From Microbacterium sp. LWO13-1.2 (GTDB lineage: Bacteria; Actinomycetota; Actinomycetes; Actinomycetales; Microbacteriaceae): a stretch of 64,000 bases of DNA. The position numbers and the translations under genes were made by a program. Shown here piece after piece: positions 41,092 through 49,784 of the stretch (within the stretch, counting starts at the first letter, position 1; every line of letters starts with the position of its first letter). Under the pieces are notes generated by a model, which was not told the DNA's origin, did no database searches, and saw nothing but the letters and a program-made list of their open reading frames with translations. The DNA is taken from contig NZ_CP151634.1 in NCBI RefSeq assembly GCF_038397725.1, positions 1,984,001 through 2,048,000 of the forward strand. The letters are read 5' to 3'.

Positions 41092-42978
41092 ATGACTGTT
41101 CTGCTGCCCCATCACGATGGGTCGCCGCTCCACGTCTCGAACGACGCACCGCGGCTCGGCGACGTCGTCACCGTCCGCCTGCGGGTTCCGGCGGGGTACG
41201 GGCCGATCGCCGACATCCGCACCCGATCCAACCCCGACCATGAGCCGGAGTGGACGGCCGCAACCAGCATCGGAATCGCCGACGGCTGGGAGTGGTGGGA
41301 GGCGCCGATCACGGTGCGCAACCCGCGCCACGGTTATCGCTTCGCGATGGAGCACGTAGACGGCACGCTCGAATGGCTGAATCAGACGGGCGTCCACCGC
41401 CTGGAGACCCTGGATGCCGAGGACTTCGCGCTCGTCGCGAACTCGGCGCCGCCCGCCTGGCTGCATGAGTCCGTGATGTATCAGGTGTTCCCCGACCGCT
41501 TCGCGCGGTCAGCGAGGGCAGACGATCGGCCGACCCCGGACTGGGCGCTGCCGGCTGCCTGGAACGACCCCGTCGACCCTGTGATGCCGGCGCGGGCGAC
41601 CCAGTTCTACGGCGGCGACCTCGACGGCCTGACCGAGAAGCTCGATCATCTCGTCGGTCTCGGGGTCAACCTGCTCTATCTCACCCCGGTGTTCCCCGCC
41701 GCCTCGAATCACCGCTACGACGCGTCCCGCTTCGACGCCGTCGATCCGATGCTGGGCGGCGACGAGGCTTACATCCGCCTCGTCGAGGCAGCGCATGCGC
41801 GCGGCATCCGCGTCATCGGCGACCTCACCAGCAACCACTCCGGAGACCGCCACGAGTGGTTCCGTGCGGCTTTCGGTCACCCGGGAGCTCCGGAAGAGGA
41901 CTTCTACTACTTCACCGACGAGGGCAACACCGAGTACGAGTGCTGGCTGGGCGCCAGAAGCCTGCCGAAGTTCAACTGGGCGTCCGAAGAACTCCGCGAA
42001 CGTTTCATCACCGGTGACGACTCGATCGTCGCGAAGTGGTTGAAGCCGCCGTACAACGCCGACGGCTGGCGCGTCGATGTGGCCAACATGACCGGACGCC
42101 TCGGCGACATCGATCTCAACGCCGAAGTGCGCCGGCTGCTGCGCGAGACGATCCTGGGCATCAACCCGGATGCGATCCTGCTGGGGGAGTCGACGAACGA
42201 CGCGGCGAGCGATCTGCAGGGCGACGGATGGCACGGGGCGATGACCTACCCGTCCTTCACCCGTCCCCTCTGGGGATGGCTGAGCGAGCCGAACCTCGAG
42301 CCGTATCTGAATGCTCAGGGCGGCGAGGAAACCGTGCCCTGGTTCTTCGGGATGCCGATCGGCGGCATCCCGCGGTACACGGCGCGCGACTTCGTCGACG
42401 CGGTCACGCGGTTCACTGCCGGCATCCCGTGGCGGGTGCGCCAGGGGAACATGCAGCCCCTGGACACGCACGACACCGGCCGATTCGCGACCAACGCCGC
42501 GCCGGGAACGGTGCCGGTGGCGGTCGGGCTGTCGATGACGATGCCGGGGGTCCCTGTCGTGTTCGCCGGCGACGAGTTCGGTCTCACGGGGGTCGACGGC
42601 GAGGCGAGTCGTACGCCGATCCCGTGGGGCACCGAGACCGCTCCCGACGTGGCCGAGCGGCTGTCGCTGTACCGCGATCTGGTCGCGCTCCGCCGTGGGC
42701 ATCCGGTGCTGGGAACGGGCGGGCTGCGGTGGCTGCACGTCGACGATGCGGCCGTGGTTTTCGTTCGGGAGTCGGCCGACGAGTCGGTTCTGGTGCTGGC
42801 GACGAGGGGCGGTGTGGATGCCGGGCTTCCGGCGGGTGCGCTCCTCGGCGCTGCGGCCGCCGAAGCACTGTTCGGCGAAGCGACGCTCGCCGTGGCATCC
42901 GACGGCTCCGTCGACATCGTCGCCGAGGGGCCGATGTTCGCGGCCTGGAGCCTTCCCGGCGTGACCTTCCCGGCGTGA
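41092..42978 (+). CDS. Glycoside hydrolase family 13 alpha-amylase/neopullulanase-like enzyme
   Basis: 628 residues, no signal peptide, so cytoplasmic. An N-terminal beta-sandwich domain of about 120 residues (CBM34-like) precedes the barrel at LHESVMYQVFPDRF. GH13 regions: LTSNHSGDRHEWF (I), DGWRVDVANM with the nucleophile Asp (II), ILLGESTND with the acid/base Glu (III) and PLDTHDTGRF with the transition-state Asp (IV). It hydrolyses imported maltodextrins or cyclodextrins to glucose and maltose. Ten bases after malG, so in the operon. Confidence 0.92.
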   Translation: MTVLLPHHDGSPLHVSNDAPRLGDVVTVRLRVPAGYGPIADIRTRSNPDHEPEWTAATSIGIADGWEWWEAPITVRNPRHGYRFAMEHVDGTLEWLNQTGVHRLETLDAEDFALVANSAPPAWLHESVMYQVFPDRFARSARADDRPTPDWALPAAWNDPVDPVMPARATQFYGGDLDGLTEKLDHLVGLGVNLLYLTPVFPAASNHRYDASRFDAVDPMLGGDEAYIRLVEAAHARGIRVIGDLTSNHSGDRHEWFRAAFGHPGAPEEDFYYFTDEGNTEYECWLGARSLPKFNWASEELRERFITGDDSIVAKWLKPPYNADGWRVDVANMTGRLGDIDLNAEVRRLLRETILGINPDAILLGESTNDAASDLQGDGWHGAMTYPSFTRPLWGWLSEPNLEPYLNAQGGEETVPWFFGMPIGGIPRYTARDFVDAVTRFTAGIPWRVRQGNMQPLDTHDTGRFATNAAPGTVPVAVGLSMTMPGVPVVFAGDEFGLTGVDGEASRTPIPWGTETAPDVAERLSLYRDLVALRRGHPVLGTGGLRWLHVDDAAVVFVRESADESVLVLATRGGVDAGLPAGALLGAAAAEALFGEATLAVASDGSVDIVAEGPMFAAWSLPGVTFPA

Positions 42979-43007
42979 CCTTCTCGGTTCGCTGAGGGGA
43001 ACGCTGG

Positions 43008-44237
43008 TCAGTCTTCGGCCGCGACCTGCTGCTTCTGGCCGCCGCTGACCGAGGCCAGGACCTCGTCCTGAGTGACCGTCACGGCGAGCCACAGCGCACC
43101 CGTGAGAACCGGGTTGCCTTCGACTGTCGTCAGCAGCACCGGCGGCCGCGCGGTGACGATCGCGTACAGATGGTGCTGCACCAGGCTGCGGAGGCGGTCG
43201 GATCCGGCAGCGGAGAGGGAGCCGGCGAGTACAAGGAGTTCCGGGTCGATGATCGCGACGACGGCGGATAGGCCGAGGGCGAGGCGGCGTGCGATCTCAT
43301 CGAGCGCGGCTGCAGCGCCCTCGGCATCCGAGTCGACGGCCGCGGCCAGCGCCTCGGTGACCGTGTCGCCCGTGAAGCCGTGCTGACGGAGAACCTCTTC
43401 GAGTGCCGGTGCGCCGGCCAGAGCCTGCATCCCGTTGCTGCCGTACTCCGGCGATTCCTGCACGGTGGGGGCACCGGGAATGGGCATGTCAGAGATCTCG
43501 CCCGCGCCACCGGTGAGCCCGCGATGGAGCCGGCCACCCAGCATCAGCCCCATTCCGATCCCGTCGGAGACCCAGAGCAGCGCGAAGCTGTCGAGGCCCT
43601 CGGCGGCACCGCTCACCCGTTCTGCGATCGCGGCCAGGTTGACGTCATTCTCGATATCGATCGGAACGCCGACACGCGCCTCGATCGTGCTGGAGAGTCC
43701 TGCCCGTTGCCACCCGGGGATGTGTGCGGCGAATCGCAGGCGATCCGTGGTCGGATCGATCGCCCCCTGGATGCCGATGACGACCCGGCGTAGATCGGTG
43801 AGGTCGATCCCGGCGGCTGCGCAGGCGCCGGCGAGGGCGGCATGCACGTCCGCCGCCGGATCGGGGGTCTTGTCCGACAGTGTCGGCAGCTCGAACTCGC
43901 CGACGATCGTGCCGGCGAAGTCGACCACAGTGGCCGCGATCCGCTCGGGGGTCACGTCCAGCGCGGCCATGTGGGCGATGCGCGCATCGGCGCTGAACAA
44001 CTCGGCTGCGCGCCCGATCGCGCCGTCGCGGTTGCCGTCGCTCTTCACGAGTGACATCTCCCGCAGCTGGGAGAGGAGGTGGGAAGCCGTCGGTTTGGAG
44101 ACGCCGAGGCTGGCGGCGATCTCCGGTCGGGTCAGCGGACCATGATCAAGCAGCAGACGGAGTGCAGCACGAGCGTTGATGGCCCGGACCACGCCGGTGC
44201 CGATGGGAGGGCTGGCGCCGGTAGGTGGATTGAGCAC
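43008..44237 (-). CDS. ROK family transcriptional regulator, probable chitosanase repressor
   Basis: 409 residues. N-terminal winged helix (RAALRLLLDHGPLTRPEIAASLGVSKPTASHLLSQL) and a C-terminal ROK sugar-kinase-like domain with ALLWVSDGIGMGLMLGGRLHRG and GLSAVVAIIDPELLVLAG. The zinc Cys cluster usual in ROK proteins is not visible around EYGSNGMQALAG. I start at the GTG at 44237, which has GAGGAC 6 bases upstream; an ATG at 44333 is less likely. ROK proteins such as CsnR repress chitosanase genes in streptomycetes, and this one is divergent from a chitosanase gene. Its end is 30 bases from the maltose operon GH13 gene. Confidence 0.88.
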   Translation of the reverse strand: MLNPPTGASPPIGTGVVRAINARAALRLLLDHGPLTRPEIAASLGVSKPTASHLLSQLREMSLVKSDGNRDGAIGRAAELFSADARIAHMAALDVTPERIAATVVDFAGTIVGEFELPTLSDKTPDPAADVHAALAGACAAAGIDLTDLRRVVIGIQGAIDPTTDRLRFAAHIPGWQRAGLSSTIEARVGVPIDIENDVNLAAIAERVSGAAEGLDSFALLWVSDGIGMGLMLGGRLHRGLTGGAGEISDMPIPGAPTVQESPEYGSNGMQALAGAPALEEVLRQHGFTGDTVTEALAAAVDSDAEGAAAALDEIARRLALGLSAVVAIIDPELLVLAGSLSAAGSDRLRSLVQHHLYAIVTARPPVLLTTVEGNPVLTGALWLAVTVTQDEVLASVSGGQKQQVAAED

Positions 44238-44325
44238 GGTGTCCTCGAGGATTCTGGGTCGGGTGAAATCGAATGCTACCGAAGCTACGCCCCGGTGAAC
44301 GCACTGAGAAGTATCGAGTTCGCCA

Positions 44326-44354
44326 TTGCGCACGGCGGATGCTCGGTGTATAAC
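44326..44354 (+). promoter_or_regulatory. Chitosanase promoter
   Basis: -35 TTGCGC (44326-44331) and -10 TATAAC (44349-44354) separated by exactly 17 bases. One of the best-spaced promoters in the window and, unlike most genes here, followed by a normal leader with GGAGGA before ATG 44406. Confidence 0.75.
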
Positions 44355-44375
44355 TTCGGAAAGGACGTTTCTTAA
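44355..44375. promoter_or_regulatory. Palindromic ROK operator after the chitosanase -10 box
   Basis: 21-base imperfect palindrome with arms TTCGGAAA and TTTCTTAA around a 5-base core, starting on the base after the -10 box. Streptomycete CsnR operators upstream of chitosanase genes have the form TTAGGAAA...TTTCCTAA, so this looks like the cognate site of the adjacent ROK protein. Confidence 0.6.
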
Positions 44376-44405
44376 CGTTCAACCCGACCCCCCTCGGAGG
44401 AACTC

Positions 44406-47045
44406 ATGCGTCATCGTCGACCATTGCTCGCCTTACTGGCTGCGGCCCTCGTCATACCCCTTGCCGGGGTAGTGGCGACGTCCGCGCAGGCGGCGCCCGT
44501 CACCCTTCGCGACCCGATCAAGCGCGAGGTCGCCATGGCGGTCATGATCTCCGCCGAGAACTCGGACATCGCGTGGTGGACCAAGTACGGCTACATCGAG
44601 CCGATCAACGACCACCGCGGCTACACCGCTGGAATCGTCGGCTTCACATCGGGCACGGGCGACATGCTCGAGCTGGTGAAGTACTACACCAGCAAGGTTC
44701 CGAACAACAACCTGGCCAAGTGGATCGACGAGCTCGAGGATGTGAACGGCACCGATAACATCGGCCCACTCGGCTCTGCATACGTAGCGGACTGGGAGGC
44801 AGAGGCTCAGCAGCCTCGCTGGCAGCAGGCGCAGCGCGACATGGTCAACCGGATGTACTTCGATGTGTCCGTCGACCAGGCCATCGCCGACGGACTGGGC
44901 CCGCTCGGCCAGTTCATCTACTTCGACGCCTACGTCATGCACGGCGACGGCGGCAACACCGGGTTCGACGCGATGCGCACCAGGACGCGTGCGAAGGCGA
45001 AGACTCCGGCCTCTGGTGGTACCGAGGCGGCTTATCTGAAGGCCTTCCTCGACGAGCGCCGCACGACGATGAAGAACGCGCCGGAAGACGTGGATGGGGC
45101 ATGGGAAGACACCAGCCGCATCGACACCGCGCAGCGTGTCTTCCTCAACAACGGCAACTTCAACCTCAACACGCCCCTGACCTGGGCCGTGTACGGCGAG
45201 TCCTTCTCGCTCCCCGCGACCGTGACGCCGCACTGGCCGGCCGACATCCCCTACACGGACCCCGGTACGCCGACCCCGACTCCGACGCCCACGTCGAACC
45301 CGGGCACCGGCACGCTGATCTCGAAGAACCGGCCGGCGACGGCATCCACGGTCGAGGCAGCCGGCCATGAGGCCGCGAAGGCCGTTGACGGCGACGTGAC
45401 CACGCGCTGGGCAAGCACCGAAGGTGTGGAGAACCAGTGGGTACGCGTCGATCTCGGCGCCGGCGCGAAGGTCGACAAAGTCGTCCTGAAGTGGGAGGCG
45501 GCCTACGCCTCGAAGTACCGCATCGAAACCTCCAACGACGGCACCACCTGGACTGTGCTCAAGACCGAGTCCGCCGGCAACGGCGGCACCGACGAGCACA
45601 CTGCCTTGAACGGCACCGGACGGTACCTGCGCATCTTCGGCACCGCACGTGGCACGGCCTACGGCTACTCGCTGTTCGAGGTCGAGGCCTACGGCACAGC
45701 CGGTGGTACGACGCCGACCCCGACGCCGACCCCGACGCCGACTCCGACCTCGACGCCGACGCCGACTCCGACGCCGACTCCGACGGCCGACGTGCTGATC
45801 TCCAAGAACAAGACCACCACCACGTCAACCGTGGAGGCGGCAGGTCACGAGGGTGCCAAAGCCGTTGACGGCGATGCCACCACCCGTTGGGCGAGCATCG
45901 AAGGCGTTGACCCCCAGTGGATCAGCGTCGACCTCGGTACCGGAGCGAAGGTCAACAAGGTCGTACTGAAGTGGGAGGCGGCCTATGGCAAGAACTACAC
46001 CATCGACATCTCCAACGACGGCACCACCTGGACCACGCTGAAGACCGAGTCCGCCGGTAACGGTGGCACCGATGAGCACGTGAACTTGAACGGCACGGGA
46101 CGCTACCTGCGCATCAAGGGCACCGCACGCGGCACGACCTACGGGTACTCGCTGTTCGAGCTCGAGGCGTATGGCACGGCCGGCACCGGTGGGGGCAACC
46201 CCAACCCGGGTACGTCGTTCACGGTGGTCGCCGCTGGTGACATCGCCGGTCCGAACTGCACGACGCGTGGAGTGCCGACCGACAACGGAGACATGCAGTC
46301 CGACTGCAAGCACTTCGAGACGTTCGATCGTGCGAAGGCGATCAACCCGGCGTTCTACATCACCCTCGGCGACATGCAGTACGACGACGGTCACATGGAG
46401 GACTTCATGGGCGCGTACAACAAGACCTGGGGCACGGTCAAGAACAACACCTGGCCTGTCCCGGGCAACCACGAGACGTACGACGACTACGAGAACCTGG
46501 ACCCGAAGGCGTACCGCGACTACTTCGGAAGCCGTGCCACGCCTCAGGGCAAGATGTACTACAGCTACAACTACGGCAACTGGCACTTCATCGCGCTGGA
46601 CTCCAACAACGTCGATGACCAGGCGCAGCGCGACTGGCTGGCAGCGGATCTCGCGTCGAACACCAAGCAGTGCGTGGCCGCGTACATGCATCACCCGGGA
46701 TACAGCTCGGGCAGCCACGGCAACGAGCCGGTGGCCCAGCCCTTCTGGAAGATGCTCGCGAACGCGAACGTTGAGCTCGTGCTCAGCGGACACGATCACG
46801 ACTACGAGCGCTTCGCTCCGATGAACGCCTCTGGTGCTGCGTCCTCCTCCGGGACGGTCCAGATCGTCAGCGGCCTCGGCGGTCACGAGATGCGCGACTT
46901 CGGCAACACCAAGCCGAACAGCGTGAAGCGCATCAACACCGCGTACGGGGTGTCGCAGCTCGACTTCACCGACACCACCGTGACGCAGAAGTTCGTCGAC
47001 ATCGGCGGCAACGTGCTCGACAGCACCACGATCACCTGCCACTGA
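44406..47045 (+). CDS. Secreted GH46 chitosanase fused to two discoidin (CBM32) domains and a metallophosphoesterase
   Basis: 879 residues. A Sec signal peptide (1-29, cleavage after SAQA). GH46 domain about 35-285 with SAENSDIAW (catalytic Glu51) and INDHRGYTAGIVGF (catalytic Asp69), followed by GTGDMLELV. Pro/Thr linker, then two 130-residue discoidin domains starting at residues 304 and 464 (exactly 160 codons apart), each with RWAS, WVRVDLG-like and RYLRI blocks, as in chitosan-binding modules. A second Pro/Thr linker, then a calcineurin-like phosphoesterase from about 605: GDIAG, GDMQYDDG, GNHE, MHHPGY and GHDHDYER. It should cut chitosan outside the cell; the phosphoesterase substrate is unknown. 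Good GGAGGA ribosome binding site. Confidence 0.9.
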   Translation: MRHRRPLLALLAAALVIPLAGVVATSAQAAPVTLRDPIKREVAMAVMISAENSDIAWWTKYGYIEPINDHRGYTAGIVGFTSGTGDMLELVKYYTSKVPNNNLAKWIDELEDVNGTDNIGPLGSAYVADWEAEAQQPRWQQAQRDMVNRMYFDVSVDQAIADGLGPLGQFIYFDAYVMHGDGGNTGFDAMRTRTRAKAKTPASGGTEAAYLKAFLDERRTTMKNAPEDVDGAWEDTSRIDTAQRVFLNNGNFNLNTPLTWAVYGESFSLPATVTPHWPADIPYTDPGTPTPTPTPTSNPGTGTLISKNRPATASTVEAAGHEAAKAVDGDVTTRWASTEGVENQWVRVDLGAGAKVDKVVLKWEAAYASKYRIETSNDGTTWTVLKTESAGNGGTDEHTALNGTGRYLRIFGTARGTAYGYSLFEVEAYGTAGGTTPTPTPTPTPTPTSTPTPTPTPTPTADVLISKNKTTTTSTVEAAGHEGAKAVDGDATTRWASIEGVDPQWISVDLGTGAKVNKVVLKWEAAYGKNYTIDISNDGTTWTTLKTESAGNGGTDEHVNLNGTGRYLRIKGTARGTTYGYSLFELEAYGTAGTGGGNPNPGTSFTVVAAGDIAGPNCTTRGVPTDNGDMQSDCKHFETFDRAKAINPAFYITLGDMQYDDGHMEDFMGAYNKTWGTVKNNTWPVPGNHETYDDYENLDPKAYRDYFGSRATPQGKMYYSYNYGNWHFIALDSNNVDDQAQRDWLAADLASNTKQCVAAYMHHPGYSSGSHGNEPVAQPFWKMLANANVELVLSGHDHDYERFAPMNASGAASSSGTVQIVSGLGGHEMRDFGNTKPNSVKRINTAYGVSQLDFTDTTVTQKFVDIGGNVLDSTTITCH
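45315..46194 (+). repeat. Duplicated discoidin-domain coding segments
   Basis: Two direct copies inside the chitosanase gene, 45315-45714 and 45795-46194, start 480 bases apart and stay close at DNA level (for example shared CTCCAACGACGGCACCACCT). This points to a recent in-frame duplication. The Pro/Thr linkers are built of CGACGCCGACTC-type repeats. Confidence 0.75.
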
Positions 47046-47050
47046 CGAAC

Positions 47051-48319
47051 ATGTATCTCGCCGGCAGCAAAGCGCGGCAAGACGAAGGCAGCACGGCGGT
47101 CCACCCTCAGGTGGGCCGCCGTGCGGCTGGAGTCGGCAGCACCGCGATCGCACTCGGAGCGGTGAGCCTGCTCACCGATCTCTCCTCAGAAATGGTCACG
47201 GCGGTCCTCCCGCTGTACCTCGTCATCGGGCTGGGCATGTCCCCGCTCGCCTTCGGCTTCCTCGACGGCCTCTACAACGGCGTCACCGCCTTCGTGCGGC
47301 TTCTCGGCGGGCACCTCGCTGACCGCTGGTCGCAGCACAAGCTCGTCGCCGGCATCGGCTACGGGCTTTCCGCCGTCTGCAAGCCGTTCCTCCTGCTCTC
47401 TGGATCCTCGACGACGGCGCTCTCCGCGACGCTGGCGATCGACCGGATCGGCAAGGGCATCCGCACCGCCCCGCGCGACGCACTGATCTCGCTGTCGGTC
47501 GACGACGCGCACCAGGGCCGTGCCTTCGGCGTTCACCGCGCCATGGACACGGCCGGTGCGCTGATGGGTCCGCTCGTCGCGTTCGCCCTGCTGTGGTTCG
47601 TGGCGGATGCCTTCGACGCGGTCTTCATGGTGAGCTTCTGCGTCGCCACTCTCGGCGTGATCGTGCTCATCGCGTTCGTGCCGGGGCGCAAGTCGATGCC
47701 GGTCGGAGCGCCGCGTCCGACGCTGCGAGAGACGCTCGGCCTTCTGGCGGAGCCGAAGTTCCGTCGGCTCCTGATCGCTGCGACGATCCTCGGCCTCGCG
47801 ACCATCGGCGACGGTTTCCTGTACCTCGGTCTGCAGGAGCGTCTGCAGCTCGACGTCGCGTTCTTCCCGCTGCTGCCTCTCGGCAGCGCCCTGGTCTACC
47901 TTCTGCTCGCGGTGCCGATGGGCAAGCTCGCCGATCGCATCGGTCGTCGACTCCCGTTCCTGCTGGGCAACCTCGCCCTGGTCGGCGCGTACTCGACGCT
48001 GCTGCTGCCGATCGAGGGCCCGATCCTGCTCGTGCTGCTGCTCGCGCTGCTCGGTATCTTCTACGCAGCGACCGACGGCGTGCTGATGGCCCTCGCCGGC
48101 CCCGACATCCCGCGGGAGCGCCGTGCCGGCGGTCTCGCGCTGCTGCAGACAGGGCAGGCCACCGGTCGGCTCTTCGCCGCGGTCATGTTCGGTGCTGCCT
48201 GGACCTTCTGGGGTGTGGCGACGGCGCTCGCGGCCGCCGCAGTCGTCCTGCTGCTGGTCCTGATCGCCGCAGCCGTGCTGATCCGGCCGGAGCCGCGTGT
48301 GCAGGAGGTCGCCGAATGA
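47051..48319 (+). CDS. MFS transporter
   Basis: 422 residues with about 12 hydrophobic segments. GHLADRWSQHK and GKLADRIGRRLP are the two copies of MFS motif A. DRIGKGIRTAPRDALISLSV and AMDTAGALMGPL recall the YfcJ/NreB-like MFS group. Five bases after the chitosanase stop, so very likely in that operon. Transport of chitosan fragments or efflux of a signal are both guesses. The N-terminus before GVGSTAIALG is short and soluble. Confidence 0.87.
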   Translation: MYLAGSKARQDEGSTAVHPQVGRRAAGVGSTAIALGAVSLLTDLSSEMVTAVLPLYLVIGLGMSPLAFGFLDGLYNGVTAFVRLLGGHLADRWSQHKLVAGIGYGLSAVCKPFLLLSGSSTTALSATLAIDRIGKGIRTAPRDALISLSVDDAHQGRAFGVHRAMDTAGALMGPLVAFALLWFVADAFDAVFMVSFCVATLGVIVLIAFVPGRKSMPVGAPRPTLRETLGLLAEPKFRRLLIAATILGLATIGDGFLYLGLQERLQLDVAFFPLLPLGSALVYLLLAVPMGKLADRIGRRLPFLLGNLALVGAYSTLLLPIEGPILLVLLLALLGIFYAATDGVLMALAGPDIPRERRAGGLALLQTGQATGRLFAAVMFGAAWTFWGVATALAAAAVVLLLVLIAAAVLIRPEPRVQEVAE

Positions 48320-49374
48320 CCACGGAGGCGGATGCTCTCGCGCCCGACGTCACGGAGCCGGCACCGGAGACCGAGCCCGACGGGCACTCGCTGAAGAAAC
48401 GGCTGCTGCTCGTCGGGGTCGCAGCTCTCGCGCTCGCGGCCATCGGCATCGGGTACACCGTGTGGGCCGGTGCTCGTCCTTCGGACAGCGCGTACGCGTC
48501 GGGGGATGCTGCGCCGGTGAGCGATCCTGGCCTCTACCTCCACGATCAAGGCGGCTATGTCGTGCTCCAGGACGGTGGTGGAAAGGTCAGCGTCGACGAC
48601 GGTTCGAAGACGCCGCCGCGCACTGGCACCGGTGTGGATTGCCTCCGCTTCTACGCGGCGGGGGAGAGCGCCGTGTGCGTCCGTCCGCAGGGCGGGCTGA
48701 AGCCGATGACGACGGTGGAGATCCTGGACACCGAACTCGCGGTCAAGGAGACCTTCAAGTTCGAAGGGGTGCCGAGTCGCGCGCGGGTGTCGCCGTCCGG
48801 GAAGATGATCGCGTGGACGCTGTTCGTCACCGGTGACAGCTATGCCGGGACGAACTTCTCGACGAGGACGGGACTGTACGACGTCGACTCGAACTATCTC
48901 GTGGACTCCATCGAGGAGATTCAGTTGTACATCGACGGCAAGCGCGTGCGCCGGCCGGATGTGAACTACTGGGGTATCACCTTCGCCGCGGACGACAACA
49001 CCTTCTACGCGACCGTGGCCACCGACGGGAAGACCTATCTCGTCAAGGGCGACTACGAGAACTGGACGGCGACGACCGTGCGGGAGAACGTGGAGTGCCC
49101 CTCTCTCTCACCCGACGAAACCAGGCTGGTCTTCAAGAAGCGCGTCAACGAGGGCGTCGAGGATCCCTGGCGGTTGTACGTCCTCGATCTGGCGACGATG
49201 CAGGAGAAGCCACTGGCCGAGGATCGGAACGTCGACGATCAGGCGGCCTGGCTCGATGACGACACAGTCGCATACATGATCGACGGTGACGTCTGGTCGG
49301 TGCCGGCCGACGGCAGCGGTGAGCCGAAGCTGATCGCTCCAGATGCGACGTCGCCCGTCATGGTCGGCGGCTGA
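48316..49374 (+). CDS. TolB-like beta-propeller protein with one membrane anchor
   Basis: 352 residues. One hydrophobic segment (LLLVGVAALALAAIGIGYTVWAGA, about 31-54) anchors an outer domain. The exposed part has WD40-like/TolB blades: RARVSPSGKMIAWTLFVTGDSYAG, NYWGITFAADDNTFYATVATDGKTYLVKGD, SLSPDETRLVFKKRVNEG and DDQAAWLDDDTVAYMIDGDVWSVPADGSGEPKLI. Start overlaps the MFS stop (ATGA), so it is translationally coupled. Function unknown; a surface sensor or scaffold for the MFS protein is conceivable. Confidence 0.85.
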   Translation: MTTEADALAPDVTEPAPETEPDGHSLKKRLLLVGVAALALAAIGIGYTVWAGARPSDSAYASGDAAPVSDPGLYLHDQGGYVVLQDGGGKVSVDDGSKTPPRTGTGVDCLRFYAAGESAVCVRPQGGLKPMTTVEILDTELAVKETFKFEGVPSRARVSPSGKMIAWTLFVTGDSYAGTNFSTRTGLYDVDSNYLVDSIEEIQLYIDGKRVRRPDVNYWGITFAADDNTFYATVATDGKTYLVKGDYENWTATTVRENVECPSLSPDETRLVFKKRVNEGVEDPWRLYVLDLATMQEKPLAEDRNVDDQAAWLDDDTVAYMIDGDVWSVPADGSGEPKLIAPDATSPVMVGG

Positions 49375-49383
49375 CGCGAGTCC

Positions 49384-49415
49384 GAGAAGGCGGTGTCTTC
49401 AGGCACCGCCTTCTC
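49384..49415. terminator. Strong hairpin terminator after the TolB-like gene
   Basis: GAGAAGGCGGTG and its perfect 12-base complement around an 8-base loop, 9 bases after the stop. It ends the chitosanase operon and insulates the PadR promoter. Confidence 0.75.
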
Positions 49416-49423
49416 TCGGACCG

Positions 49424-49457
49424 GCTACCTTGCGTTGCATGCTACCTTGTCATGCAT
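49424..49457 (+). repeat. Tandem 17-bp repeat containing the PadR leaderless promoter
   Basis: Two adjacent 17-base units, GCTACCTTG...GCAT, at 49424-49440 and 49441-49457. Each has a TACCTT -10-like box 7 bases before an ATG. The boundary also makes an inverted repeat TGCATG (49436-49441) and CATGCA (49451-49456), suited to PadR dimer binding, which usually needs ATG/CAT palindromes. Confidence 0.65.
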
Positions 49458-49782
49458 GACAGCGGACGTCGGTGCGCAGATGCGCAAGGGGGTGGTCGAG
49501 TACTGCGTGCTCGGACTCCTCGCGCGCGAGCCGATGTACGGCTGGCAGCTCGCCGAAGCGCTCACCGCGGCCCGCCTGATCGCCAGCATCGGCACGCTCT
49601 ATCCGCTGCTCGGTCGGCTGCGTGACAACGGATGGGTCAGCACGTTCGACCTCCCGTCGGAAAGTGGTCCAGTGCGCAAGTACCACCGGTTGACGGATGC
49701 CGGCACCGCTGAGCTCGCGCATTTCCGCGCGCAATGGACGCCGTTCGCCCGGGTCGTCACCGGCCTCGTCGGAGAGGGATAG
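49456..49782 (+). CDS. PadR family transcriptional regulator
   Basis: 108 residues. The PadR winged helix is MRKGVVEYCVLGLLAREPMYGWQLAEAL and IGTLYPLLGRLRDNGWVSTF, with the Tyr-rich GPVRKYHRLTDAGTAEL wing. It lacks the long C-terminal dimer arm, as in the short PadR-s2 group. ATG 49456 is 7 bases after TACCTT. Two bases before the next gene, so the two form the common PadR plus HAAS-membrane-protein pair. Confidence 0.93.
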   Translation: MTADVGAQMRKGVVEYCVLGLLAREPMYGWQLAEALTAARLIASIGTLYPLLGRLRDNGWVSTFDLPSESGPVRKYHRLTDAGTAELAHFRAQWTPFARVVTGLVGEG

Positions 49783-49784
49783 AC

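Noticed and set aside
45700..45795. Short tandem units in the chitosanase linker, looked at as a CRISPR array
   Set aside because: They encode the Pro/Thr linker in frame, with no spacers and no cas genes in the window.
49439..49459. 6-codon frame from the first ATG of the tandem 17-base repeat
   Set aside because: Too short to be a gene by itself; recorded only as part of the duplicated promoter.
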